Source: Caballeronia pedi
GTDB taxonomy: Bacteria; Pseudomonadota; Gammaproteobacteria; Burkholderiales; Burkholderiaceae
Direction: 5' to 3'
Length of the DNA stretch: 64,000 nucleotides
Assembly: GCF_001544915.2 (NCBI RefSeq)
Contig: NZ_FCOE02000027.1
Location: forward strand, 1 to 64,000
Shown: piece after piece, positions 8,424 through 16,698 of the stretch
Position numbering within the stretch: the first letter of the stretch is position 1
How the letters are laid out: each line of letters begins with the position of its first letter
The notes under the pieces: model-generated
Databases searched by the model: none
Told to the model about the DNA's origin: nothing
What the model saw: only the letters and a program-made list of their open reading frames with translations
Position numbers and translations under genes: made by a program

Positions 8424-9338
8424 CTATTCGGCCGGGCCCGACGAAGCGTGAAGATGCCGCCAGATCGTATCGAGCAAGTCGTTGCGATTGCTGAGGTCGC
8501 GGTACACGCGCAGCTCAAGCGCCAGTTGCCAATCGGACTGGCCGGCGGCAACGAGCGCGCCGGCATCGAGTTCGGCTGCGATCGAGCTTTTCGGCAGCCA
8601 TGCGACGCCCTCGCCTTCGAGAACCAGCTTCTTCACGACTTCGGCCATATCGGATTCGTAATGCAGCCGTAATGCGGGCGATACATTCGCTTGCTCCATC
8701 AACGACGCGAAGCAGCGCCCGAAATAACTCGTCTCCGTATAGGCGATGTACGGCATCGGACGATCTTTCGCGCCCGGCAGACGGTAGGTTGGCGCGAGCC
8801 GCTGATTGGGCTTGCAGACCGGCATGAACGTATCGACGCCGACGGTCACGTACTCGTACTTCTGCGGATCGAGATGCAGCGGCAAGCGCGGATGGTGATA
8901 CGCGAACATCAACTCGCAGTTGCCGTTGACGAGCATGAGAATCGAATCGTGCACGTTCGCCGGAATCACCCGCGCGCGCACTTCGCCGACCTGCTTCGCG
9001 AGCGTTCGGAGCCAGGCGGGCAAAAAATTGAGCGCGATGGTATGGTCCGCCGCGATCTGCAGGCTCGTGCCCGCGATGCGCTGCTCGGTGCGGATGATGG
9101 CGCGCGTATCGAAGAGCTTGTCGAGAATGTCTTCGGCGGCATCGCGAAACAGTTGGCCCGCTGGTGTAAGGGTCGGTGGAAAGCCGCTGCGATCGACGAG
9201 ATCGGCGCCGACCCAGTGTTCGAGCGACTGGATTCGCCTGCTGAATCCGGATTGCGTGACGTTGCGAAATTCCGCCGCACGCGAGAAGCTTTGATAGCGG
9301 GCGAGCGCGATGAAGTCCTCGATCCACTTGATTTCCAT
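8424..9338 (-). CDS. LysR-family transcriptional regulator
   Basis: 304 aa. N-terminal HTH MEIKWIEDFIALARYQSFSRAAEFRNVTQSGFSRR is of the subgroup that starts with M-E-I/L-K-W-I-E-D-F (seen in several HypT/QseD-like and amino-acid-related LysR proteins), followed by a substrate-binding domain. It lies 184 bp upstream of the aspartate symporter operon on the same strand, and the gap contains inverted repeats placed as expected for LysR activation. The inferred role is control of aspartate uptake and breakdown. Confidence 0.92.
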   Translation of the reverse strand: MEIKWIEDFIALARYQSFSRAAEFRNVTQSGFSRRIQSLEHWVGADLVDRSGFPPTLTPAGQLFRDAAEDILDKLFDTRAIIRTEQRIAGTSLQIAADHTIALNFLPAWLRTLAKQVGEVRARVIPANVHDSILMLVNGNCELMFAYHHPRLPLHLDPQKYEYVTVGVDTFMPVCKPNQRLAPTYRLPGAKDRPMPYIAYTETSYFGRCFASLMEQANVSPALRLHYESDMAEVVKKLVLEGEGVAWLPKSSIAAELDAGALVAAGQSDWQLALELRVYRDLSNRNDLLDTIWRHLHASSGPAE

Positions 9339-9647
9339 GAGCCATCCGTCTGCTGATGGCGACGAATGGGCTCGCCGCCACGAGGCGGAAATTCTACGCC
9401 TGCTTGCTGCGCGAGATCCGGCTTCACGCGTGCGGCTTGCAAATTATGCCGATCGGTCTGTCGGCGCGCATGATTCAGGTCGTCGTTACCGCATTCGCGT
9501 TTTCTGTCAGCGATGAGTTTTGAATTGCGAAGCCATCTGCGAGAGCGATGCCATAAAATGAGTTCCGCTGTGACCGCGTCAGGGTCGCCGACCAGCGCCG
9601 GGTTGTTCCGCCGCCGCTCCTCAAAAGTGGTCAAGTAAGGAAGGGTC
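9339..9647. other. Intergenic region upstream of the MEDS gene
   Basis: 309 bp between the divergent LysR gene and the MEDS-domain gene. I see no coding sequence that looks real. An AAGGAAGGG ribosome-binding site ends 2 nt before the MEDS start. I could not identify a convincing -35/-10 pair for either side, although a TAAAAT hexamer occurs near 9555. Confidence 0.4.
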
Positions 9648-10277
9648 ATGGACAGTCCAATCACCATCGCCGGCACGCCGATGGACGCCTATCATGTGTG
9701 CGCGTTTTTCAATAGCCGCGATGAGGAATACGACGCGCTGAATCCGTTCTACAAACAGGCGGTAGAGAACGGAGAAAAGAACTTTCATATCGTCGATCCC
9801 GCGAATCTCGCCGACCACAAGGCCCGGCTAGCGGATGCGGGCATGGACGTGCACGCATGCGAAGCGTGCGGACAGCTGGAAGTCATCACATGGCCCGAAG
9901 CCTATCTGGATGACGAAGGCAAGTTCGACAAGGATCGCATGCTCGCACTGGTGGACCGGCTCACCGGCTCCGGACGCGACAAGGGTTTCACCCAGCTTCG
10001 CATCATGGGAAATATGGACTGGGCGTTTGGCGAAACCCCGAACGCACCGGAACTCATGGCGTATGAAGCCGAAGTCAACGAGATCATCGAGCGCAACCGT
10101 CAACCCGCCGTGTGCGTCTACGATATGGCCAAACTCTCGGGCGCCATGCTCATGGATGTCTTGCGCACGCATCCGCTGACCCTCATCAATGGAATCGTCC
10201 AGGAGAATCCGTTCTTCATCCGGCCATCGGAAATGATCAAGGAACTGGAATCCCGCAAAAGACGGGCGGAGGCCTGA
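9648..10277 (+). CDS. MEDS-domain sensory protein (DcmR-like)
   Basis: 209 aa, cytoplasmic, no membrane segments. The N-terminal half (HVCAFFNSRDEEYDALNPF, then a KNFHIVDP strand) matches the MEDS domain, named for methanogen/methylotroph DcmR sensory proteins, in which an RecA-like fold is thought to sense an unknown small ligand. Unlike DcmR no HTH is visible, so it is a sensor without a DNA-binding part. It is 38 nt upstream of a soluble hybrid histidine kinase on the same strand, and such pairs probably form a two-protein signalling unit. Cys residues at HVCAFF and HACEACG could be involved in sensing; this is speculative. Confidence 0.75.
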   Translation: MDSPITIAGTPMDAYHVCAFFNSRDEEYDALNPFYKQAVENGEKNFHIVDPANLADHKARLADAGMDVHACEACGQLEVITWPEAYLDDEGKFDKDRMLALVDRLTGSGRDKGFTQLRIMGNMDWAFGETPNAPELMAYEAEVNEIIERNRQPAVCVYDMAKLSGAMLMDVLRTHPLTLINGIVQENPFFIRPSEMIKELESRKRRAEA

Positions 10278-10315
10278 GTTGCTTATCGAACCAGTAGAGC
10301 CATCGCGACAGAAGA

Positions 10316-11920
10316 ATGGACATCGACCGATTCAGCGGTGAAAGTGCGGAGCACGCGCTCAGGGACCTGATGGGTTTGCTGGCGCTTCCGGCACTCTGGG
10401 CGGGTGGCGACGGCAAGGCGATCGTCGGCTTGATGACGCAGGCGATCGAACGGATCGTTCCGCTGGACATCTGCTATGTCGATGTTCCCTTGCTGCCGGC
10501 AGTCGCGCCGTTCGTGCAGATGCGCATGTACGGCCGCACTGTCGCGGCGGATGCTTCGCCGGCATGGCAGGAAACGATAGCCCGATGGCACCGGCTCCCG
10601 ATCGGAACCCGGGTCAGTCTGTGCGACACGCCCGCCGGCCCGATGCGCATGATCCGGCTGAGCATGGGCTTCAGCTCCGGGCAAGGCAGCGTGTGGTTCG
10701 GGGCCGCGGCTTCGACGTTCCCGACACTCAACGAGATCGCCTTCCTGCGCGCGGCCACCTCGCAGGCCGCGACAGGCATTCAGGCCGCCAGAGCAGCACA
10801 CGAGCGCGAAGAGGCGAACCGGGCGAAGGATGAATTTCTCGCCATGCTCGGCCATGAATTGCGTAACCCGCTTGCACCTATTTCCACCGCGTTGGCGTTG
10901 ATCCGGCGCGAACGCGGCGATGTCGCCGACCGCTACCACGAAATCATCGAGCGCCAGGTTGCGCATCTGTCTCGTCTCGTCGAAGACTTGCTGGACGTCA
11001 GCCGCATCACGCGGGGAAAGATCGAGCTCAAGCGCGAGAGCCTGCGTATCAGTTCCGTCATCACGCGTGCGGTCGAGGCGGCCAGCCCGCTGGTGGAACA
11101 GCGCAATCAGCGGCTCACTGTGGCCTTGTCCGACGATGGCACGCAGATATTCGGCGATCTCACACGTCTGACGCAGGCGTTCAGCAACCTGCTTAACAAT
11201 GCAGCCAAATACACGGACATCGGCGGCGAGATTCGCGTCGAGGCTAGAACGACGCCCGGCCATGTCGCGGTCTTCATCCAGGACAACGGAGCGGGCATCA
11301 GCGCGGAATTGATGCCCAAGCTCTTCAGGATCTTCGAGCAGGGGCGCACGACGATCGACCGGTCGAAAGGCGGTCTGGGCATCGGCCTGGCGCTCGTGAA
11401 GAATCTGGTGGAACTGCATGGAGGCACTGTCGATGCGAGCAGTGACGGCCCCGGCACAGGCGCGACGTTCACGGTGACACTGCCGCTTGCAACACGCGCA
11501 GAGATCGCGGGTTCGCAGAATTCGCCGTTACCCTCCGCTTCGGTGACGTCGAGCCAGGCCGGATTGCGCGTTCTGCTGGTCGACGACAACGTCGATGGTC
11601 TTCTCTCGATGGAAGCGTTCCTGACGGAACTCGGCTTCGAGGTCGCAACCGCTCTGGATCCGTTTCAGGCTCTGGACATCGCGGCGCGCTTCTCGCCTGC
11701 CGTCGCCGTTCTCGACATTGGCCTGCCCGGCATGGACGGATACGAACTGGCGCTCGCCTTGCGCGCGCAACCGCAGCACGCGGCACTCCGCCTGTTCGCG
11801 CTCACGGGCTATGGTCATTCCGAAGACGTGAAGCGGGCGCATGCGGCCGGCTTCGAACGACATTTCGTGAAGCCTGTCGTATTGCCCGATTTAATTCGTG
11901 TGCTGAACGACAATCAGTAA
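10316..11920 (+). CDS. Soluble hybrid histidine kinase with C-terminal receiver
   Basis: 534 aa, no transmembrane segment. An N-terminal region of about 165 residues looks GAF-like but is not confidently assigned. HisKA follows with phospho-acceptor His180 (LGHELRNPLAPI), then HATPase_c with N-box NLLNNAAKYT near 291-300 and G-boxes DNGAGIS and GGLGIGLAL. The C-terminal receiver has acidic residues DD at 423-424, phospho-acceptor Asp467 (VLDIGLPGMDG) and Lys519. No output domain is present, so a separate phosphotransfer protein or regulator is needed. It is preceded by the MEDS gene, probably its co-transcribed partner. Confidence 0.93.
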   Translation: MDIDRFSGESAEHALRDLMGLLALPALWAGGDGKAIVGLMTQAIERIVPLDICYVDVPLLPAVAPFVQMRMYGRTVAADASPAWQETIARWHRLPIGTRVSLCDTPAGPMRMIRLSMGFSSGQGSVWFGAAASTFPTLNEIAFLRAATSQAATGIQAARAAHEREEANRAKDEFLAMLGHELRNPLAPISTALALIRRERGDVADRYHEIIERQVAHLSRLVEDLLDVSRITRGKIELKRESLRISSVITRAVEAASPLVEQRNQRLTVALSDDGTQIFGDLTRLTQAFSNLLNNAAKYTDIGGEIRVEARTTPGHVAVFIQDNGAGISAELMPKLFRIFEQGRTTIDRSKGGLGIGLALVKNLVELHGGTVDASSDGPGTGATFTVTLPLATRAEIAGSQNSPLPSASVTSSQAGLRVLLVDDNVDGLLSMEAFLTELGFEVATALDPFQALDIAARFSPAVAVLDIGLPGMDGYELALALRAQPQHAALRLFALTGYGHSEDVKRAHAAGFERHFVKPVVLPDLIRVLNDNQ

Positions 11921-11944
11921 GGATCGCTAAGCTGGCGGTAACGC

Positions 11945-12085
11945 CTATTTCTTTTTCGCGACGCTCGTGGAGCCTGAAGTCTTCGGGACCGGAACCTTGA
12001 ACGGCTCGGCGACTGGAGAGGTCAGCTTTTTCGCTTGTTTGGGTTTTTTTGCCTCGCGATTACTTCGCATCTGACCTTTTGCCAT
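11945..12085 (-). CDS. Small lysine-rich hypothetical protein
   Basis: 46 aa starting MAKGQMRSNREAKKPKQ and ending in KKK; very basic, rich in Lys/Pro/Ser, probably disordered. A G-rich ribosome-binding stretch (GGGGGTG) precedes the ATG. Short proteins starting MAKGQ.RSNREAKKPK are, from general knowledge, common and conserved in Burkholderia-group genomes without known function. It is convergent with the hybrid kinase gene, 24 nt from its end. Confidence 0.7.
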   Translation of the reverse strand: MAKGQMRSNREAKKPKQAKKLTSPVAEPFKVPVPKTSGSTSVAKKK

Positions 12086-12248
12086 TTCACACCCCCGTCT
12101 GGCGACCACGGAAAGGGTCGCTCCTCGCTCATTCTGGGCGCATTTTCGGTTGCTGTCGCGATCTATTTGATGAATCGACGATTCTTCTTGCTTTGTTCCG
12201 GCATGGAGCGCACGCTCGCCCACACGCCCTTCTACTTCGGACATCGAC

Positions 12249-12434
12249 ATGCTAAAGCGAACCTCGGCCGATTCGGCTACACACTTCAAAAAGCAGGACC
12301 TCACGGCCACGCAGAAGAGTCGCGCCGAAGCCTTGCGGCAGGCCGAAACCGACCGCGCGGAAAAGCGACTCCAGGATGATGCGCGTATCGACGTGCACGC
12401 CGCGAAGTGGCGTTACGTTTCGCCGAAGGGTTAG
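12249..12434 (+). CDS. Small hypothetical protein
   Basis: 61 aa, highly charged (Lys/Arg/Glu/Asp and Ala rich, with a helical middle EALRQAETDRAEKRLQDDAR). No known domain or signal peptide. The Shine-Dalgarno is weak, and the main support is amino-acid composition typical of a soluble helical protein and the lack of any competing gene. It is convergent with the 72-aa gene that ends at 12439. Confidence 0.45.
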   Translation: MLKRTSADSATHFKKQDLTATQKSRAEALRQAETDRAEKRLQDDARIDVHAAKWRYVSPKG

Positions 12435-12438
12435 ATTT

Positions 12439-12657
12439 CTATCGCCTCAGCCTCGCGGCCTGACGCCTGGCGTGGGCCGATCCGCCTTCATAGGCTTCGT
12501 CCTCGGTCTCGAAGCGCAGATGGCTGTCGTAGCGAATCTCGCTGACGTTCGGGCCGCTCAGATCGACGTCGACGCACGCATAGGTGAAGCCACCCGCAGC
12601 AAGCGGTTGAACCACAACATGGAATTCATGGCTTCCAACTTTCAACATGCGTGACAT
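12439..12657 (-). CDS. Small conserved-type hypothetical protein
   Basis: 72 aa. Beta-rich N-terminal half (HEFHVVVQPLAAGGFTYACVDV) followed by a charged C-terminus ending AHARRQAARLRR. GGAG lies 6 nt upstream of the ATG. No known domain recognised. The composition and ribosome-binding site support a real gene; function unknown. Confidence 0.65.
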   Translation of the reverse strand: MSRMLKVGSHEFHVVVQPLAAGGFTYACVDVDLSGPNVSEIRYDSHLRFETEDEAYEGGSAHARRQAARLRR

Positions 12658-12764
12658 CGAGAACTCCAGTGGTGGCGGATCATCGTATCACGCGAGCATG
12701 GACCAGCAGATAGACGGAGACGCTGCCGGCGTCGCACGAGGACCGGCCGGCAGAGAGAGGCGCG

Positions 12765-12968
12765 TTAAAGCGGCGTGATGTTCGCCGCCTGCAAGCCCTT
12801 GGGACCGTTTTTCGTTTCGTAGCTGACTTTTTGATTTTCGGCGAGCGTCTTGAAACCCTCGCCGCGAATCTCCGAAAAATGCGCGAACAGATCATCGCCG
12901 CCGCTGTCGGGCGTGATGAATCCGAATCCCTTGCTGTCGTTGAACCACTTGACGGTGCCGGTATCCAT
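12765..12968 (-). CDS. CspA-family cold-shock protein
   Basis: 67 aa, one OB-fold domain. RNP1 (KGFGFITP) and RNP2 (LFAHF) motifs are intact, beginning [17 protein letters not shown]. It is a single-stranded RNA/DNA chaperone that melts mRNA structure. The ATG at 12968 has AGGAGAG just upstream. The region before it (12969-13298) is long and contains inverted repeats, as is common for csp leaders that control translation. Confidence 0.95.
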   Translation of the reverse strand: MDTGTVKWFNDSKGFGFITPDSGGDDLFAHFSEIRGEGFKTLAENQKVSYETKNGPKGLQAANITPL

Positions 12969-13298
12969 GAAACTCTCCTGAAAAAGGACGAACAAACGAG
13001 ACCGCCGCAATAGAGGTCCCGGAATAAAGGATCAAGGAGGGAGAGGACAACGAACACCGCAGGGCTGCGGTTAATGATGAGCAGCAATCGCGCTTCTTGA
13101 AGGCTTCATCAGGAAAATTACGCTTTGGCTGGAAAACCGTCAAGCTATTTCGGATGCGCAAAGAAATGGTGAAATCACCAATGGCACGAATGCGTTATCA
13201 CTTAGCATTCCTACTATCTAAACGAGATCGAGAACGATAATTGCGGGTGCCAGCCAGTTTTGCAGGTATAGTGAAGCTCCAATCAGGAGTAGACGATC
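12969..13298. promoter_or_regulatory. Long leader/promoter region of the csp gene
   Basis: 330 bp shared by the leftward csp gene and a rightward small gene at 13299. No believable coding sequence. Two perfect hairpins are visible: CCGCA-N4-TGCGG (13057-13070) and TGGTG-AAAT-CACCA (13167-13180). The first would sit in the csp mRNA leader. A TATAGT hexamer at 13267-13272 is a candidate -10 for the rightward gene, without a good -35. Confidence 0.45.
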
Positions 13299-13586
13299 AT
13301 GCCAGCATTCCCGCCTCTCCTCTACAAAGGGTTCGAACTTCATCCCCTTGTGTTCTCGCGCGCATTCGACCGCTTCGACAGGCATTCGCGCTACGCCGAA
13401 GGTTACGACGTCGCGGTTCGCATCTGTCGCCCGGTCGCATCGGGTGAGACCAGCACGAGCCGCGTGTTCAAGATGGACCGGCAAGACGTGTTCGCGGACT
13501 TCGGCATTGCCCGGCGCGCTGCCCGTCAGCGCGGTGAAGACATCATCGATGGAAAGGTCGAGGGCGCTTCCGTCGTCGATATGTGA
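13299..13586 (+). CDS. Hypothetical protein
   Basis: 95 aa beginning MPAFPPLLYKGFELHPLVFSR. AGGAG is 9 nt upstream of the ATG, which supports translation. It appears to be a small soluble beta/alpha protein; no domain recognised. It is convergent with the LysR gene at 13589, with the two ends 2 nt apart. Confidence 0.65.
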   Translation: MPAFPPLLYKGFELHPLVFSRAFDRFDRHSRYAEGYDVAVRICRPVASGETSTSRVFKMDRQDVFADFGIARRAARQRGEDIIDGKVEGASVVDM

Positions 13587-13588
13587 GG

Positions 13589-14509
13589 CTAACGCTTCCT
13601 CGAAATACCGCGTTTGCCTTCGAAGAGTTCACGCTGTCGGGCCAGGCCTTCTCCCACTACATCGAAGAAGGCGCGCACGCGCGCGGTCTTTCTCAGATCG
13701 GCATGCGTGACGATCCACAATTCGCCTTCCAGTTCGGCGACCGGATTCGCGGCCACGCGCGCAACGCCCGTGTCGCTGTCGCCGAGATAGCACGGCAAGA
13801 GCGCAAGGCCGACGCCCGCGCGCGCCGCGATCAACTGATTCACCAGACTGTTGGTCCGGTACACGACCGACGCCGAAGCCGCGTTGAGCGCGAGCCATTG
13901 CGCCGCGCGAATGCCTGAGGCCGCTTCGTCCCAGCCGATCAACGCGTGACCGTCGAGCTTCTGGCTGCGCGAAAGCGCCCCTTTCTCCGCGACATACGAC
14001 GGCGCGGCGTACCAGCCCCACGCGACGCCCGCAAGCTTTTTGCCCCACAGCTCGCCCTCTTTCGGCCGAACCGGACGCAACGCGATATCCGCTTCGCGCC
14101 GCGCCAGACTGAGCACGCGATTTTCGATCGACAACTCGACGACGATGCCGGGATGCGCCCGGCGAAATGCCGCGAGATGCGTGGTGAGCTGGCTATACGC
14201 GAGCGTCTCGGACGACGTGACGCGCAAGCGCCCGCTGAGCCGGTGATCGCCGCCGACGACATCGCGGCCCAGCGCCAGAAATTCATCCTCCATTCGCTCG
14301 GCGCCGGCCGCGATACGCGCGCCGGCCTCGGTCGGCTGATACACGCCGCCAGGCAAACGCTCGAACAGACGCGCGCCGAGCTGCGTTTCGAGCGCCTTTA
14401 AACGGCGATAGGCCGTCGAATGATCGATGCCCAGCGTTTCGGATGCGGCAGTGAGACTGCCGTCACGCTGAATGGCGAGCACGAGTCGGAGTTCGTTCCA
14501 GTCTTCCAT
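13589..14509 (-). CDS. LysR-family transcriptional regulator
   Basis: 306 aa. HTH near residues 16-40 (GSLTAASETLGIDHSTAYRRLKALE), substrate-binding domain after about residue 90. It is divergent from the GST/SMR operon across 120 bp that contains two copies of a TTGCA-N4-TGCAA palindrome, so it very probably regulates those genes and itself. The effector is unknown; a toxic electrophile or amine would fit the targets. Confidence 0.93.
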   Translation of the reverse strand: MEDWNELRLVLAIQRDGSLTAASETLGIDHSTAYRRLKALETQLGARLFERLPGGVYQPTEAGARIAAGAERMEDEFLALGRDVVGGDHRLSGRLRVTSSETLAYSQLTTHLAAFRRAHPGIVVELSIENRVLSLARREADIALRPVRPKEGELWGKKLAGVAWGWYAAPSYVAEKGALSRSQKLDGHALIGWDEAASGIRAAQWLALNAASASVVYRTNSLVNQLIAARAGVGLALLPCYLGDSDTGVARVAANPVAELEGELWIVTHADLRKTARVRAFFDVVGEGLARQRELFEGKRGISRKR

Positions 14510-14530
14510 GCGTCGAGGCTAATACGGCGC

Positions 14531-14594
14531 TTGCATCGCTGCAAGCATGGTTTTCACCATGACAATGGACTTGCACGCGTGCAATCACTACTCT
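14531..14594 (+). promoter_or_regulatory. Duplicated LysR operator and promoter of the GST/SMR operon
   Basis: Two palindromes of identical design, TTGCA-N4-TGCAA, lie at 14531-14544 and 14571-14584 with centres 40 bp apart. A weak -35 TGGACT (14566-14571) and -10 TACTCT (14589-14594) with a 17-nt spacer put transcription start near 14601. The operators then fall at about -63 and -23, the classical recognition and activation sites of LysR regulators. Confidence 0.6.
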
Positions 14595-14629
14595 GCCGTT
14601 ATCCGAACGCATCAAACGGGAGATCCTCC

Positions 14630-15334
14630 ATGAAGCTCCATGAAACATCGACACTCACGCTCGTCAGTCATCCGCTTTGTCCTTACGTGCAGCGCGCCGC
14701 CATCGTGCTGGCGGAGAAAGGCGCCGGATTCGAGAAACGTTATGTCGATCTGGCGAACCGGCCGGAGTGGTTCGACGCGCTTTCGCCGCTCGGGAAAGTG
14801 CCGTTGCTGATGATCGCGCGTGATGGCCACGAGGACGCCGTGCTCTTCGAAAGCGCCGTCATCTGCGAATATCTCGACGAAACCCAACCGGGCCGCGCGC
14901 TGCTTCCTCGCGATGCGCTCGAACGCGCGCGGCATCGCGGATGGATCGAGTTCGGTTCGTCGATACTTGCCGAGATCTGGAAGCTGGAAATCGCCACCGA
15001 TGCGCCGACGTATCACGCTCAAGTCAAGGCATTGGCGCAGCGCTTCGCGACGGTCGAGCGCGTGTTGGGCGCGGGGCCGTGGTTCGCAGGCGGCGAATTC
15101 GGCATGGTCGACGCCGTGTTCGCGCCGATCTTCCGCTACTTCGAGGTATTCGATGAACTCGCCGATCTTCACGTGTTCGCCGATACGCCGAAAGTCACCG
15201 CATGGCGAGACGCACTCGCGGCACGCCCGAGCGTGATCGGCGCGGTGCCTGCCGACTACGCACAGCGCTTGCGCACGTTCCTGCATAGTCGCGACGCGTA
15301 CCTGCTTCGCGAAAGCACGGAGAGAACGATATGA
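14630..15334 (+). CDS. Glutathione S-transferase
   Basis: 234 aa, normal GST length. N-terminal thioredoxin-like domain (SHPLCPYVQRAAIVLAEKG) carries a Cys-Pro-Tyr motif like omega/zeta-type GSTs, with the cis-Pro and Glu-Ser glutathione-binding region (GKVPLL, then LFESAVICEYL). The helical C-terminal domain follows from about residue 90. The ATG at 14630 follows GGGAGA; an upstream in-frame extension to 14420 is antisense to the LysR gene and rejected. It overlaps the SMR gene by 4 nt, so the two are translated together. Confidence 0.93.
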   Translation: MKLHETSTLTLVSHPLCPYVQRAAIVLAEKGAGFEKRYVDLANRPEWFDALSPLGKVPLLMIARDGHEDAVLFESAVICEYLDETQPGRALLPRDALERARHRGWIEFGSSILAEIWKLEIATDAPTYHAQVKALAQRFATVERVLGAGPWFAGGEFGMVDAVFAPIFRYFEVFDELADLHVFADTPKVTAWRDALAARPSVIGAVPADYAQRLRTFLHSRDAYLLRESTERTI

Positions 15335-15660
15335 GCCAGAGTCTGGGCTGGCTGCTGCTCATCCTGTCCGGATTGCTCGATGTCGCGTGGGCCGTTTCGA
15401 TGAAGCTCACGCAAGGCTATACGCGGCCCGGCTGGACAGCGCTGTCGATCGTGTTGCTCGCGGCCTTCGTCTATCTGCTCGGCAAGGTATTGACCGTGTT
15501 GCCCGTGGGCAGCGCATACGCGGTGTGGACCGGCATCGGCGCGTTGGGAACCGTGCTGCTCGGCGTCGTGCTGTTCGGCGAGACCGTGAGCGCGCTGCGG
15601 GTTGTCGGTGCGGTATTGGTCATCGCCGGAATTGCGGCATTGAAGCAGGCGCCCGCCTGA
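15331..15660 (+). CDS. SMR-family small multidrug/guanidinium transporter (SugE/Gdx-like)
   Basis: 109 aa, four transmembrane helices, acting as a dimer for proton-coupled export. The TM4/loop sequences LPVGSAYAVWTGIGALGTVLLG match the SugE/Gdx subgroup. The essential TM1 carboxylate, normally Glu (LLEVxWA), is Asp17 here (LLDVAWAVSMK), which in the model protein EmrE shifts the pKa and weakens transport. It overlaps the GST gene by 4 nt and shares its LysR-controlled promoter. No guanidine riboswitch is seen upstream. Confidence 0.9.
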   Translation: MSQSLGWLLLILSGLLDVAWAVSMKLTQGYTRPGWTALSIVLLAAFVYLLGKVLTVLPVGSAYAVWTGIGALGTVLLGVVLFGETVSALRVVGAVLVIAGIAALKQAPA

Positions 15661-15669
15661 CGCGAGCAA

Positions 15670-16581
15670 TCAACAGCCCTCGTGGCCCTCATGCGGCGTC
15701 TTGAGATACGCCTCCAGGAACGCGACGAACACCCTCACCTTCGCCGACAGATTCAAACGCTCCGGATAAATCGCGTAGATATCCGCGGACGGCAGAGCCC
15801 AGTCCACGAGCACGCGTTCGAGCGACTGTGTGTTCAGATACGGCTGGACATCCCATTCGGAACGAACGAGTACACCGTGTCCTTCGAGCGCCCAACGCAG
15901 GGTGGCTTCGCCATCGTTGCTGCTCATCGAACCATGCACTTTCACCATCTCGTGCCGCTTGCCTTTGGTGAAGTGCCATGTTCCATAGGCCGTGTCGTTT
16001 TCTCTCAGGACGATGCAGGCATGGCCGCGCAGATCACCCGGCGTTTCGGGAACGCCGTGCGCTTTCAGATACGCGGGAGATGCGCACACGAAACGCCGGT
16101 TGGACGCCAGCTTCTTGCCGACGACACGCATGTCGGGCAATTCGCCAAAGCGGATGCCTACATCGAACGCGAATTCGGCCAGATTCATGGGCCGGTCGGT
16201 CAGATCCAGTTGCACTTCGACATCCGGATATTGCCGGCGAAACTTCGACAACGCGGGAACGATGTATCGGCGGCCAAAGCCGAAGGTCGCGTTCACTTTC
16301 AAAAGACCTTGAGGTAGATCGCGACTGCTCGACACCATTCTCTCGAGCTCACGAACCTGCTCCAGCAGCTTCGTGCCGGTGCTCAGATACAACTCGCCCT
16401 CCTGCGTCATCGCGAGCCGTCGCGTCGTTCTGTTGAGCAGCTTCACGCCGAGTCGCCGTTCCAGTTGGCTCAGGCGCAGACTGATCGATGGAGGCGTCAC
16501 GCCCAGTTCACGCGCCAGCGCGGACAGGCTTCCCTGAGTGACTAATCGGCCGAAGAACTCGAGGTCTGATATCGCGTCCAT
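15670..16581 (-). CDS. LysR-family transcriptional regulator (DmlR/TtdR-like group)
   Basis: 303 aa. HTH GSLSALARELGVTPPSISLRLSQLERRLG and effector domain typical of the large group that includes the D-malate regulator DmlR and the tartrate regulator TtdR (TTRRLAMTQEGELYL, FGFGRRYI, DVGIRFGELPDMR). It is divergent from the leuCD-like/transporter operon over 117 bp containing inverted repeats, so it is the probable activator of that operon with a hydroxy-acid as effector. Confidence 0.92.
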   Translation of the reverse strand: MDAISDLEFFGRLVTQGSLSALARELGVTPPSISLRLSQLERRLGVKLLNRTTRRLAMTQEGELYLSTGTKLLEQVRELERMVSSSRDLPQGLLKVNATFGFGRRYIVPALSKFRRQYPDVEVQLDLTDRPMNLAEFAFDVGIRFGELPDMRVVGKKLASNRRFVCASPAYLKAHGVPETPGDLRGHACIVLRENDTAYGTWHFTKGKRHEMVKVHGSMSSNDGEATLRWALEGHGVLVRSEWDVQPYLNTQSLERVLVDWALPSADIYAIYPERLNLSAKVRVFVAFLEAYLKTPHEGHEGC

Positions 16582-16588
16582 TTATAAG

Positions 16589-16649
16589 CCTATCTTAAGA
16601 ATAGGTTAAGTCATGCCGTATTTTACGGAAACAAGGACGCAATTACACT
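16589..16649 (+). promoter_or_regulatory. Probable LysR operator/promoter of the leuCD-like operon
   Basis: A near-perfect palindrome of 17 bp centred on TTAAG (arms CCTAT and ATAGG, 16589-16605) and a perfect CCGTA-TTT-TACGG repeat (16616-16628). A -10-like TACACT at 16644-16649 would place transcription start near 16656 and the first palindrome at about -59, as expected for LysR activation. No good -35 is seen, which fits an activator-dependent promoter. Confidence 0.5.
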
Positions 16650-16698
16650 CTCTTCAACGCTCGGACAAGCGAGCGCCCCCAGTACCGGAGAGAGACAA

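Noticed and set aside
12723-12753. Terminator of the csp gene (CTGCCGG/CCGGCAG)
   Set aside because: Seven-base arms with a 17-nt loop and no U-run downstream; too weak to annotate.
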